From the NCBI RefSeq assembly GCF_007692705.1, contig NZ_REBN01000256.1, positions 1 through 62,707 on the forward strand: a stretch of 62,707 nt of DNA, read 5' to 3'. Position 1 is the stretch's first letter. Each line of letters begins with the position of its first letter. The notes beneath the pieces were generated by a model. That model was given only the letters and a program-made list of their open reading frames with translations, ran no database searches and was not told the origin of the DNA. A program made the position numbers and the translations under genes. Shown piece by piece: positions 50,867-59,932 of the stretch. Origin of the DNA: Mongoliibacter sp. (GTDB lineage Bacteria > Bacteroidota > Bacteroidia > Cytophagales > Cyclobacteriaceae).

Positions 50867-51913
50867 TTACTCATAATGCTCCTCATAATACTTCTGGTAA
50901 TTCCCTGAAGTCACATTTTCCAACCAAGTCTCATTGCCCAAATACCAATCTACTGTTTTTTCAATCCCTTCTTCAAATTGTAAACTAGGCTCCCAGTCCA
51001 ATTCCTTTTGTATTTTAGAAGCATCAATGGCATACCTGTGGTCATGTCCTGCCCTATCTTTTACAAAGGTGATCAACTTTTCGGACTCCCCTTTTTCACG
51101 ACCAAGCTTCTTATCCATGACCTCACAGAGGACTCTTACTATATCGATGTTCTTCCATTCGTTGAATCCTCCAATATTGTAGGTCTCACCGTTTTTACCG
51201 GAATGGAACACCACATCAATAGCCCTTGCATGGTCTACTACATATAGCCAATCCCGGATATTTTCACCTTTCCCATAGACAGGCAAAGGCTTGTTGTTTT
51301 TGATATTGTTGATACAAAGAGGGATCAGTTTTTCAGGAAATTGGTTGGGTCCGTAATTGTTGCTGCAATTGGAGATAACAATTCTCAGCTTGTAAGTATT
51401 GTTATAAGCCCTTACAAAATGATCAGAAGAGGCTTTTGAAGCAGAATAAGGTGACTGCGGATCATAAGATGTAGTTTCAAGAAAAAACCCGCCATCATCC
51501 AGGGAACCGTACACCTCATCAGTAGAGACATGATAAAAAAGGTGCTTTTCATATTCCTTCCAGTAAGTTTTTGCAGCATTCAGAAGATTGACTGTTCCAA
51601 TGACGTTGGTGCGGACAAAAGCCAATGGATCAGTGATTGATCTATCGACATGAGATTCTGCTGCTAAATGTATCACATCGGTAACCTGATGTGTATGAAA
51701 GACCCTTGTCAATTCAGCTTCATCCAATATATCAACTTTTTCAAATGTATAATTACTGGCATTCTCTATTTCCTTCAGGTTTTCAAGATTGCCTGCATAG
51801 GTGAGTGCATCCAGGTTGATGATATGGTAATCAGGGTATTTTTTGACAAAAAGTGCCACTACATGACTGCCAATAAACCCAGCACCTCCAGTGATCAAAA
51901 TATTCTTTTTCAT
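50867..51913 (-). CDS. rfbB: dTDP-glucose 4,6-dehydratase
   Basis: This 348-residue short-chain dehydrogenase makes dTDP-4-keto-6-deoxyglucose, a precursor of rhamnose and other surface sugars. The NAD motif GGAGFIGSHVVALF is at the start; HLAAESHVDRSI, the catalytic STDEVYG and YSASKASSDH with Tyr and Lys, and SNNYGPNQFPEKLIP are diagnostic. No rfbA, rfbC or rfbD lies in the window. It starts 25 bases after a UDP-sugar epimerase-like gene and is probably co-transcribed with it. Confidence 0.96.
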   Translation of the reverse strand: MKKNILITGGAGFIGSHVVALFVKKYPDYHIINLDALTYAGNLENLKEIENASNYTFEKVDILDEAELTRVFHTHQVTDVIHLAAESHVDRSITDPLAFVRTNVIGTVNLLNAAKTYWKEYEKHLFYHVSTDEVYGSLDDGGFFLETTSYDPQSPYSASKASSDHFVRAYNNTYKLRIVISNCSNNYGPNQFPEKLIPLCINNIKNNKPLPVYGKGENIRDWLYVVDHARAIDVVFHSGKNGETYNIGGFNEWKNIDIVRVLCEVMDKKLGREKGESEKLITFVKDRAGHDHRYAIDASKIQKELDWEPSLQFEEGIEKTVDWYLGNETWLENVTSGNYQKYYEEHYE

Positions 51914-51937
51914 AAAATCAATGGTTTTTTTCTTGGA

Positions 51938-52990
51938 CTATTTTTGATAAAATGCTTTGTACCACTCAACAAACTTGGCTACGCCTTTTTCTACAGGAGT
52001 ATCAGGCTTGTAACCTGTATCTCTCATCAAGTCGCTTACATCTGCAAAAGTAGCTGGTACATCTCCAGGCTGTAAAGGCAACATTATTTTCTTGGCTTCC
52101 TTTCCAACTGCCTTTTCCAAAGCACCTATATAATCCATAAGTTCTACAGGGCTTGAATTGCCTATATTATATACTTTGTATGGGGCATAAGAACTTCCTG
52201 GATCAGGCTTATCTCCATTCCATTGCGGATCTCCTGAAGCAGGCCTATCAGCTACTCTTTTTATCCCCTCTACTATATCGCCTACATAAGTGAAATCACG
52301 TTTCATTTTACCATGGTTGAATACCTCTATAGCTTCTCCTTTGGATATGGCCTCAATAAATAAAAACAATGCCATATCCGGTCTTCCCCATGGACCATAG
52401 ACTGTAAAAAACCTCAATCCAGTGGTGGGAATATTAAACAAATGACTGTATGTATGTGCCATCAACTCATTAGACTTCTTGGAAGCGGCATAAAGGCTCA
52501 ACGGATGGTCTACATTGTCTGAGGTAGAAAAAGGCATCTGCGTATTGGCGCCATAGACGGAACTGGATGAAGCGTATACGAGGTGTTTGACAGGATAGGC
52601 TCTGCAGGCTTCCAAAATATTGACAAACCCGGTGACATTTGTTTGAATATAAGCCGCAGGATTAATCAAAGAGTACCTGACACCTGCCTGTGCGGCAAGA
52701 TTAATGACAATATCAAATTTTTCCTTTTCAAACAAAGACATCAAAGCTTCCTTATCCGCAAGATCCATCTTGATAAAAGTGTAACGCTCAAACTTATTTG
52801 ACCTGACAGCTTGATGAACTTCAATCTCCTCTTTGGAAATCCCACTTTCTTTAAGCCTCGCAAATTTCAGGTTCACATCATAATAATCATTGATGTTGTC
52901 GATACCGACTACTGTATCTCCTCTTTCCAAAAGCAAGTTGGCAAGGTGAAAGCCTATAAAACCGGCTGTACCGGTAATCAAATATTTCAT
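51938..52990 (-). CDS. NAD-dependent epimerase, UDP-glucuronate 4-epimerase-like
   Basis: This 350-residue short-chain dehydrogenase starts [19 protein letters not shown] with the NAD glycine motif. It carries [16 protein letters not shown], the SSSSVYG catalytic block and [17 protein letters not shown] with Tyr and Lys, and [20 protein letters not shown]. These are the hallmarks of the GAE/CapI/LspL type that makes UDP-galacturonate for surface polysaccharides. It is upstream of rfbB and follows the glycosyltransferase gene after a structured 256-base gap. Confidence 0.9.
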   Translation of the reverse strand: MKYLITGTAGFIGFHLANLLLERGDTVVGIDNINDYYDVNLKFARLKESGISKEEIEVHQAVRSNKFERYTFIKMDLADKEALMSLFEKEKFDIVINLAAQAGVRYSLINPAAYIQTNVTGFVNILEACRAYPVKHLVYASSSSVYGANTQMPFSTSDNVDHPLSLYAASKKSNELMAHTYSHLFNIPTTGLRFFTVYGPWGRPDMALFLFIEAISKGEAIEVFNHGKMKRDFTYVGDIVEGIKRVADRPASGDPQWNGDKPDPGSSYAPYKVYNIGNSSPVELMDYIGALEKAVGKEAKKIMLPLQPGDVPATFADVSDLMRDTGYKPDTPVEKGVAKFVEWYKAFYQK

Positions 52991-53246
52991 GTGTTTATAA
53001 TTAGCTTTTCAAAGGTCACATGGAATGCCCTAAATAATCATCCCCCTGTGTGAGAACCTTTTCTCATGGGCATTTCATATGATTATAATTTGTTTATTAG
53101 AGGTCATTACCTGTCCCGGTGTATTGGGATGTCCGTCGGCCATCGGAAAGGAACACTTGCCTTAAGCAGGTAGACTCAATTTTTATTTCTTAGAATATTT
53201 TATGTTTCACGTATCAAAACAAATAAACGCAAGTATTTTCACAATT
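52991..53246. other. structured intergenic region in polysaccharide locus
   Basis: Nested helices are possible: AATGCCC (53024-53030) with GGGCATT (53068-53074), and TGAGAA-CCTT-TTCTCA (53051-53066) inside. ATAATCAT (53034-53041) and ATGATTAT (53079-53086) can also pair. A GC-richer block (about 53107-53173) follows, with a short open frame on the minus strand. No gene is supported. Confidence 0.45.
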
Positions 53247-54425
53247 TCAGCTTTGGTGGGCTTCATTTTCATCTTCTTCTTCAACAAGCCTTGTATAATT
53301 TTCCAAAACCAGGTGATGGATGTCATTCCTGTCAAACTGTGATTTGACTTTATGGTATAAATTATCTGCCAATTGCTGCATATAATCTCTTTTAACAAAG
53401 GCAAATTCAAGGGCATCTTTCAGTACCTCTGCATTTTTGACAGGAAAAACCAGCCCTGTTTCTTTATTGGTGATCAGATCTACATTCCCTATGATATCAG
53501 AACAAATCACTGGCACCTGCATGGCTCCAGCTTCCAACAAAACATTTGGAAATCCTTCCCTATGTGATGCGTGGACCAGCACATCTGCCAAAGCCAGGTA
53601 ATGGGCCACATGGTCTGACCATTCTATCTGGACTATTCTGGGATGATCCTGAATTTTCCGCATGACATCATCCTTGATCGGATTGAGTTTCTGTTCGAAA
53701 GAACCCAACAACACCAATTTCCCATATTTAGAAACTTTGGACTGAAGAAATGCCTCTACCAATTCCTCAACTCCTTTGTCTCTTACCAGTCTTCCGACTG
53801 CCAAGATCAGAAAATCATTTTCAGAAGGTGTGATCCTCATAGTGGCTGCAACCAGATGGTTTTCAGCCAAGGAATTCCTATTAAACTTACTTAAATCAAC
53901 ACCATTAGAAGAACCATTTCCAATTACTCTGACTTTAGTTTCTTCCAATAGTCCTTCTTGGAGCATAAAGTCCTTTAGGGAGAAAGAATTAGGCCAAACC
54001 TCATCAGCCCATCTGAAAGTGAGCTTTTCCATTGCAATCAAAAGCTTTTTCTTATTCTTTTCAGCCACCATATAAGGCATGCCTGCAACTGTATGGATTT
54101 TCGTTTTTACTCCCGCAAGTCTAGCTGCTATCATAGCCAACAAGCCGGCTTTTGGGGTATGAGAATGTACAATGTCCGGTTTTTCTTTTCTAAAAAGCAT
54201 GAATAAAAGCCACAGACAGTACAGGTCGTGAAAAGGTGTTATTTTTCTGGTAAAGGGGATTACATGATGTTCGCAGCCTTCCCTTTTACGCACTTCATTT
54301 ATTTCTCGTCCATCAGCACTTACCATCAGAACATCCCATCCGGCTTCTTTCATGAATTTCATCTGTCCTGCCAATAAAAGTTTTAGGGAAAGTGGAACAG
54401 TTGTAATACGTATTAATTTTGGCAT
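53247..54425 (-). CDS. glycosyltransferase family 4
   Basis: This 392-residue GT-B enzyme adds a sugar during surface polysaccharide assembly. The N-terminal half has VPLSLKLLLAGQMKFMKEAGW and DIVHSHTPKAGLLAMIAARLAGV. The C-terminal half has ILAVGRLVRDKGVEELVEAF and the EX7E block VHASHREGFPNVLLEAGAMQVPVI, both typical of GT4. The C-terminus is acidic. A minus-strand -7 box lies at 54449-54456. Acceptor and sugar are unknown. Confidence 0.92.
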   Translation of the reverse strand: MPKLIRITTVPLSLKLLLAGQMKFMKEAGWDVLMVSADGREINEVRKREGCEHHVIPFTRKITPFHDLYCLWLLFMLFRKEKPDIVHSHTPKAGLLAMIAARLAGVKTKIHTVAGMPYMVAEKNKKKLLIAMEKLTFRWADEVWPNSFSLKDFMLQEGLLEETKVRVIGNGSSNGVDLSKFNRNSLAENHLVAATMRITPSENDFLILAVGRLVRDKGVEELVEAFLQSKVSKYGKLVLLGSFEQKLNPIKDDVMRKIQDHPRIVQIEWSDHVAHYLALADVLVHASHREGFPNVLLEAGAMQVPVICSDIIGNVDLITNKETGLVFPVKNAEVLKDALEFAFVKRDYMQQLADNLYHKVKSQFDRNDIHHLVLENYTRLVEEEDENEAHQS

Positions 54426-54448
54426 TCAGGTTTTAGATTTTAAAAAGT

Positions 54449-54456
54449 CAAAGTTA
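54449..54456 (-). promoter_or_regulatory. -7 box for glycosyltransferase gene
   Basis: The minus strand reads TAACTTTG, an exact TAnnTTTG match, 24 bases before the start codon. Confidence 0.45.
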
Positions 54457-54586
54457 ACTTTTTATTGCTTTTTAAGGAGATAAATTCTGGAAAATTGACT
54501 TTTATATTCATCAAACCAAGTTTAATTTTCCTCGGTTATTTCATTCAAAAATCCTGCCTTTACCCTTCTATCCAATGATTACTTTT

Positions 54587-54594
54587 TACCTTTG
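54587..54594 (+). promoter_or_regulatory. -7 box for proC
   Basis: TACCTTTG matches the -7 consensus 34 bases before the ATG at 54629. It lies downstream of an earlier in-frame ATG (54575), which supports the later start. Confidence 0.5.
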
Positions 54595-54628
54595 CAATGA
54601 TTATAAAATTTATCACTGTATTTCAATC

Positions 54629-55432
54629 ATGTTAAAGGATATCAAAATCGCTATCATTGGCTGTGGCAATCTAGGAAGTTCCATTGTAAATGGACTTTTG
54701 AATTTGGAAGGTTTCAATCCTGAAAATCTTCACCTGACCAAAAGAAACCCATCAAATTTACTTTACTTACAAGACAAAGGAGTCAGGGTGCACTCAGATA
54801 ACCTTATAGCTGCGGCTCAGGCAGATTTAGTGATTTTGGGAGTCAAACCTTATAATGTCACCGAAATTTTGAAGGAAATCAAGCCTGTTCTTGCTCCTAA
54901 AAAGCAGATTATCGTTTCCCTCGCAACAGGAATAACCTTAGACGAAATATACTTAGCTCTTGATGCTGATACGGTGACCTACAGGGCAATGCCTAATATT
55001 GCTGCTGATATTCAAGAGTCTGTTACCTGTATTTGCGGCAAAAACCAAACCCCAGAGAGTGAAGTCCTAGTCAAGGAGCTCTTTGAGAGTGTCGGCATAA
55101 GCATCAGCATAGATGAAGGACTAATGGAAGCTGCTACTGTATTGGGTGCCTGTGGAATAGCTTATGTACTTCGGTTTATGCGTGCCATGATTCAAGGAGG
55201 CATTCAAATCGGTTTTGATGCCAAAACAGCAAGTCAAATTGTAAATCAAACGGTCAAAGGGGCAGCTGAACTCATGATACAAAAAAACATGCACCCAGAA
55301 GAGGCTATTGACAAGGTTACAACGCCAAAAGGTTGTACAATCGTTGGACTTAATGAGATGGAGCACCAGGGTTTTTCAGCGGCTATGGTTCGTGGAGTAC
55401 TTGCCTCTTATCAAAAAATAGAAAAGATATGA
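54629..55432 (+). CDS. proC: pyrroline-5-carboxylate reductase
   Basis: I place the start at 54629 (267 residues), because the fold begins at once with KIAIIGCGNLGSSIVNGLL and a promoter box lies after the earlier in-frame ATG. The enzyme reduces pyrroline-5-carboxylate to proline with NAD(P)H. LVILGVKPYNVTEIL, VSLATGI, RAMPNIAA and the C-terminal VTTPKGCTIVGLNEMEHQGFSAAM, shown by its ends, are characteristic. It is a single-gene unit that meets the glutamate-family dehydrogenase gene at a shared terminator. Confidence 0.95.
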   Translation: MLKDIKIAIIGCGNLGSSIVNGLLNLEGFNPENLHLTKRNPSNLLYLQDKGVRVHSDNLIAAAQADLVILGVKPYNVTEILKEIKPVLAPKKQIIVSLATGITLDEIYLALDADTVTYRAMPNIAADIQESVTCICGKNQTPESEVLVKELFESVGISISIDEGLMEAATVLGACGIAYVLRFMRAMIQGGIQIGFDAKTASQIVNQTVKGAAELMIQKNMHPEEAIDKVTTPKGCTIVGLNEMEHQGFSAAMVRGVLASYQKIEKI

Positions 55433-55436
55433 TTAA

Positions 55437-55476
55437 GGCTGTCTTACAAAACTTAATAATAATTTGTAAGACAGCC
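55437..55476. terminator. convergent hairpin, likely bidirectional terminator
   Basis: GGCTGTCTTACAAA (55437-55450) and TTTGTAAGACAGCC (55463-55476) form a perfect 14-bp stem with a 12-base loop between two converging genes. T tracts are weak on both sides. Confidence 0.7.
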
Positions 55477-55490
55477 ATCAATGGACTTAA

Positions 55491-56909
55491 TTATGGGAAA
55501 ATCCCCAAATCCATATAACTAATAGATATCCTCTGAAGGGCCAGGATAAAGCCTGCAGTTCTTAGACTTTGAATCCCTTTTTCTTTTCTAGTTCTATTCA
55601 TATCGTGGTAGGCAGTCACCATTGTTTCCTCCAACCCAGACAAAACCAAATCTCTCTCTGAGGCACCTTTGATAAGCGCATCTCTTTCGTCTTCGGTAAA
55701 GCGCTCTCCGGTAGCGTTTTCGATGGTACCCAAAAGCTTCCTATATTTTTCCATATCATATCGCTTTTCAAGTTTGCCAAAAGAAACCCTTGACAGGTTT
55801 TTAAGCCACTCGAAATAGGAAACAGTTACACCACCCGCATTCAGGTACATGTCAGGAATAATCATCACGCCTTTTTTCAGCAGTATCTTCTCAGCCTCAT
55901 TGGTCACCGGGCCATTTGCTGCCTCTCCAATTATCTTCGCCTGAATTTTATCCGCATTCTTATCGGTGATCTGATTTTCAAGTGCTGCGGGCACAAGAAT
56001 ATCACAAGGGTAGGTTAACATTTCTCCGGAGTTTTTGACAAACTCACCTTTACTGTATCCCTTGAATCCTTTGTTTTCAATTTGATATGTTTTCAGCTCT
56101 TCAATATCGATACCAGACTCATTCCAAATCCCTCCATTCCACTCTGCAACTCCTATGATCTTGGCTCCTGACTCTTTGAGGTATTTTGCAGAATAATATC
56201 CCACATTACCAAGTCCCTGAATGATGACACTTTTACCTTTAAGACCTACAGAAAGCCCTAATGCCTCCATGTCTTCTGCTACACTGACTGCTTCCCGTAT
56301 ACCATAAAACACACCTTGACCGGTAGCTTCGGTTCTACCATCAATACCGTGCTGAGAAAGTGGCTTACCTGTAACAGCACCCTTTGCATTGATCAATTCA
56401 GGGTTGAAAGCCTCAAAAGTATCTACTATCCAAGCCATTTCTCTTGCCCCAGTTCCATAATCAGGAGCAGGAACATCGATAGCGGGACCTATAAATTTTT
56501 TCTTAATCAATTCAGCAGTATATCTTCTTGTGATTTTCTCCAACTGTCTTTCATTGTACTTCAGCGGATCTATGCTAACACCACCCTTTGCTCCTCCAAA
56601 TGGAATGTTGACAAGAGCACACTTATAGGTCATCAAAGCTGCCAATCCCTTTACTTCTTCTTCATCCACATGCTCAGAGTAACGGATACCTCCTTTAACA
56701 GGGAGCTTATGATGAGAGTGTTGGACCCTATAGCCTATCATGGTTTCATAGGTACCATCCTCATTTCTCAACGGAAAATTAAACTTATAAATACTATTGC
56801 ATTGCTTGATTTGATCCAGAAGTCCTGGATGCAAATCCATATGCTTGGCTGCATCATCCACGAAACCACAGACATCATTAAACAAACTGTATTCTATTTT
56901 TTTACTCAT
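55491..56909 (-). CDS. Glu/Leu/Phe/Val dehydrogenase family, probable glutamate dehydrogenase
   Basis: This 472-residue NAD(P)-dependent amino acid dehydrogenase has the substrate block LPVKGGIRYSEHVDEEEVKGLA with the conserved Lys, and YKCALVNIPFGGAKGGV with the catalytic Lys. VIQGLGNVGYYSAKYLKESGAKIIGVAE is the nucleotide fold (about 228-255). The length and the PAPDYGTGAREMAWI motif fit hexameric bacterial glutamate dehydrogenases. It links 2-oxoglutarate and ammonium to glutamate and so sits close in function to the neighbouring proC. NAD or NADP preference is uncertain. Confidence 0.93.
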   Translation of the reverse strand: MSKKIEYSLFNDVCGFVDDAAKHMDLHPGLLDQIKQCNSIYKFNFPLRNEDGTYETMIGYRVQHSHHKLPVKGGIRYSEHVDEEEVKGLAALMTYKCALVNIPFGGAKGGVSIDPLKYNERQLEKITRRYTAELIKKKFIGPAIDVPAPDYGTGAREMAWIVDTFEAFNPELINAKGAVTGKPLSQHGIDGRTEATGQGVFYGIREAVSVAEDMEALGLSVGLKGKSVIIQGLGNVGYYSAKYLKESGAKIIGVAEWNGGIWNESGIDIEELKTYQIENKGFKGYSKGEFVKNSGEMLTYPCDILVPAALENQITDKNADKIQAKIIGEAANGPVTNEAEKILLKKGVMIIPDMYLNAGGVTVSYFEWLKNLSRVSFGKLEKRYDMEKYRKLLGTIENATGERFTEDERDALIKGASERDLVLSGLEETMVTAYHDMNRTRKEKGIQSLRTAGFILALQRISISYMDLGIFP

Positions 56910-56966
56910 AAAAATTTACATTTTGGTGAATATGACAAGATACAAATCTTTGTAAACATGTGCTCA

Positions 56967-58055
56967 TTACTGCACAATGATATTATTTAATTCCTTCCAT
57001 ATGTCATCAATAAACCTGAAAGGAACCAAAGCTTGATCAGGATTTTCTCCCATTCTTACCAGGACTATTCCAGATGAAGGGACCACACAGATATATTGCC
57101 CATCTTTTCCTATCCCACATACCATGTCATCTGGAGCGTTGGGGGCAAAAGAACCGGGAAACTGCGCTTGAATCGAAGGCACCATAAAAGAATTTTTCCC
57201 ATTGATCCACCATAAATACCCATAACTTTCATTGATGGACTGAGAAGTGGAAATCATTTCCTGAACAAAATCCTTACTCAAGACCGATACTCCGTCCCAT
57301 TCCCCATTTGCTAAAATAAACAATCCAAATCTTGCCATTGAACGGGCATTGCTGAAATACACATTGTTAAATCCAATCCTTTGCCATGAGCCAGTCATTC
57401 CGATTTTTGAAGCTAAGTTTTGGTTAAAGAAATCGTTAAATGACATTCCAGTGGCACTCTCCACCACATTGTACAACAGGGTGTAAAGGGCATTATGATA
57501 TGCCCACCTTAGACCTGGCTCAGATTGGTATCTTAAATTTTCGGGGGAAAAGTCATTCAAATTCGCTACATCATCATTGATACCCGACGTCATTGTCAGG
57601 TGATGCCAAACATTGATTTCCTGTTCTGCATCTCTGGTCAGGGAAGTCCAACCTTCTCCAAGGTATTTACTACTAGAGGCGAAAATATCCATTTTGTTTT
57701 GTTCAGCGGCAATTCCAATTGTAGCAGCTGTAAGCGTCTTTCCAGCAGAAGCCCAGTACCAAAGTGAATTTTTGTCAAATGCTTGGTTAGTAGCCAATCG
57801 GGTCCCGAAATATTCTTCCAAAACAATTTTACCATCTTTGAGGATAATAAAAGCACGGGTACCATTTCCTTCCAATAAGGTCAACAGGTCACCTATTTGA
57901 GTAGAGTCCCAATCCAAAGAAGAAGGGGAAGATGCCTCCCAAGTATTGCTTCCAGTAGGAGGGAAATAGATTTCTGATGGACTTGGATCCGGGATTTGTT
58001 TTTCGGAACAGGAAAAAATTAAAAGGATACAAAAAACCTTGGCCAAGTACCTCAT
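56967..58055 (-). CDS. serine hydrolase lipoprotein, beta-lactamase class C-like
   Basis: This 362-residue protein has a lipobox ending LIFSC near residue 16. The active-site SxxK is in WYWASAGKTLTA, the YxN motif in RWAYHNALYTLLYN, and the third motif is degenerate (GIGKDGQYICVVPS instead of a clear HxG). This matches beta-lactamase-family esterases and peptidases rather than true lactamases. It is probably a membrane-tethered hydrolase of an unknown ester or peptide. It starts 58 bases before glutamate dehydrogenase on the same strand. Confidence 0.88.
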   Translation of the reverse strand: MRYLAKVFCILLIFSCSEKQIPDPSPSEIYFPPTGSNTWEASSPSSLDWDSTQIGDLLTLLEGNGTRAFIILKDGKIVLEEYFGTRLATNQAFDKNSLWYWASAGKTLTAATIGIAAEQNKMDIFASSSKYLGEGWTSLTRDAEQEINVWHHLTMTSGINDDVANLNDFSPENLRYQSEPGLRWAYHNALYTLLYNVVESATGMSFNDFFNQNLASKIGMTGSWQRIGFNNVYFSNARSMARFGLFILANGEWDGVSVLSKDFVQEMISTSQSINESYGYLWWINGKNSFMVPSIQAQFPGSFAPNAPDDMVCGIGKDGQYICVVPSSGIVLVRMGENPDQALVPFRFIDDIWKELNNIIVQ

Positions 58056-58102
58056 ATGTGAATTTATTTTATTCCAAAATAATCAAAAAAACTTGCCATA
58101 AA

Positions 58103-58133
58103 AAAAGGCTATCGTTAAATACAATAGCCTTTT
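58103..58133 (-). terminator. terminator after two-domain fasciclin gene
   Basis: AAAAGGCTAT (58103-58112) pairs with ATAGCCTTTT (58124-58133). On the minus strand a seven-T run follows. Confidence 0.88.
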
Positions 58134-58148
58134 GAAGAATTCATGAAA

Positions 58149-59153
58149 TTACAATCCCAGATCGGGTAAGATAACCCTGTCTATTACATGAATCACACCA
58201 TTGGTAGCCTGAATATCGGTCGCTATGATATTAGATTCTCTGTTGTTGAAATCAATAAGTTTAGGTCCGTCAATGTCTATGGCAACCTCCTCTCCTGAAA
58301 ACATTTGAATAGAAGTGTTTGCAAGGTCACTTGAGTAAACTCTTCCCCCATCAAAAACGTGATAAGCTAAAACATTTATCAAACCTTCAACATCAAGAAA
58401 CGCAATTAATTCATCAATTGTATTAATTCCTGGAAGTTCTTTTATAAGATCTGCAAAGGCCTGATCGGTAGGTGCAAATACGGTAATGTTATTTGTATTG
58501 GCCAAAAAATCTTCAAGCCCTGCTAATTGAATTGCTGTTATTAATAATTTAAAATTGTCATTATCATCAGCAATTTCAAAAATATTTTTTGTGGGCGGAA
58601 GAAGCACTTCATCTATACCATGAATTACACCATTTCTTGCTCTTCTATCCAGTAATATGATGTTGGAATCATTCACTTTAGCTCCATCAGAAAGACTGAT
58701 TTCTACAGCAGAACCGTTTAAGGTAGGTACAAATCCGTCATTTAAATCTGTAGATAAAACTGTCCCCTCCACTACATGATAAAGTAAAATCTCTACCAAA
58801 TCTGGCTGATTTCTCACATTCCCTGGATTTAGGTTTAAGGCGGCAAATGCCTGATCAGTAGGAGCAAATACAGTCAATTCATTTCTTGCAAAAACAGAGG
58901 CAAGACCCGTGCTACCCAAGGCGGCATTGAAAGTGGCGAAAGTAGGTTGACCATTTCTTCTTTCTAGAGTACCTGACGCATCTTCTTCCAAACCATTCTC
59001 CATTGCTTTTAATGTGGTTGGAATATCTGATAGTTGATTATTTGGGAGTTCTGCATAAGGTTGATCATCTTCTGTGGAAGAACATCCAATAAAAAACAAG
59101 GTGAAAATCGGTAATAATAACCGATAAGAGCGATAATTTAATTTTCGTAACAT
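58149..59153 (-). CDS. two-domain fasciclin (FAS1) lipoprotein
   Basis: This 334-residue protein has a lipobox ending FFIGC near residue 24 and two FAS1 domains, at about 65-185 and 195-332. Each shows the paired H1 and H2 blocks: LTVFAPTDQAFAAL with GVIHGIDEVLLP, and ITVFAPTDQAFADL with GVIHVIDRVILP. FAS1 domains mediate adhesion to surfaces or proteins. A related single-domain protein is at 7787-8329. A strong terminator follows. Confidence 0.93.
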   Translation of the reverse strand: MLRKLNYRSYRLLLPIFTLFFIGCSSTEDDQPYAELPNNQLSDIPTTLKAMENGLEEDASGTLERRNGQPTFATFNAALGSTGLASVFARNELTVFAPTDQAFAALNLNPGNVRNQPDLVEILLYHVVEGTVLSTDLNDGFVPTLNGSAVEISLSDGAKVNDSNIILLDRRARNGVIHGIDEVLLPPTKNIFEIADDNDNFKLLITAIQLAGLEDFLANTNNITVFAPTDQAFADLIKELPGINTIDELIAFLDVEGLINVLAYHVFDGGRVYSSDLANTSIQMFSGEEVAIDIDGPKLIDFNNRESNIIATDIQATNGVIHVIDRVILPDLGL

Positions 59154-59240
59154 GATTTTTGGATTTGGTTAACAGTTTATTTCAATAAAGTAAAAAGCAA
59201 ACCCCATTATTATTTAAAATGTTTTTCATGCAACTGAAAA

Positions 59241-59924
59241 TTAACGACTTAACACCCTACCATCTTCCATTTCTATTACACGATCCGTTCCCGCAGCAAA
59301 TTCCTGGTCATGGGTGACAATCAACATGGTCTGATGAAACTCCTGTGCCAGCTCTTTAAAAATATTGAATACAATATCTGAATTTTTCTTATCAAGATTT
59401 CCTGTGGGTTCATCCCCCATGATAATCAATGGGTCATTCATCAGAGACCTGGCGATAGCAACCCTCTGCTTTTGCCCTCCTGAAAGTTGATTTGCTTTTT
59501 TCATGGCATGATCCTGCATATCAAAAATCCTCAACTTTTCCATGGCCACATGTTCAAGCTCTTCTCTGGTTTTTTTATTCAATTTAAGTCCTGGAATCAT
59601 CACATTTTCCAAAACAGAAAACTCATTTAGCAGGTAATGGAATTGAAAAACAAAACCGATTTTTTCATTCCGAATTTGTGAAAGCCGGTTTGCTTTTTTC
59701 CCAGTAACCATCTCTTCATCTATCAAAAGCTGTCCTTCATAATCTGTGTCCATGGTAGAAAGTATGTACAGCAGGGTAGATTTCCCGCAGCCGGATTTTC
59801 CCATCACTGAAACAAATTCTCCCCTCTTTACTTGAAAACTCACATCCTTCAATACCCTGGTTTTTTCAGGGCTGTAAAAGTACTTATTGATATTTTTTGC
59901 CTCTATTACGGGTTTTCCTCTCAT
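59241..59924 (-). CDS. ABC transporter ATP-binding protein (LolD/DevA-like)
   Basis: This 227-residue ABC ATPase has the Walker A GKSGCGKST (about 42-50), signature LSGGQKQRVAIARSL, Walker B IIMGDEPTGNLD and the His switch IVTHDQEF. The short length and the sequence around FVFQFHYLLNEFSVLENVM place it in the MacB/LolD/DevA class that works with FtsX-type permeases. It is 8 bases after the permease gene and powers that complex at the inner membrane. The substrate is unknown. Confidence 0.95.
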   Translation of the reverse strand: MRGKPVIEAKNINKYFYSPEKTRVLKDVSFQVKRGEFVSVMGKSGCGKSTLLYILSTMDTDYEGQLLIDEEMVTGKKANRLSQIRNEKIGFVFQFHYLLNEFSVLENVMIPGLKLNKKTREELEHVAMEKLRIFDMQDHAMKKANQLSGGQKQRVAIARSLMNDPLIIMGDEPTGNLDKKNSDIVFNIFKELAQEFHQTMLIVTHDQEFAAGTDRVIEMEDGRVLSR

Positions 59925-59932
59925 ACCTGCTA

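Noticed and set aside
56316-56990. 224-codon open frame on the plus strand opposite glutamate dehydrogenase
   Set aside because: It is fully antisense to a well-supported enzyme gene, has cysteine- and serine-rich content without domains, and is explained by the codon pattern of the real gene.
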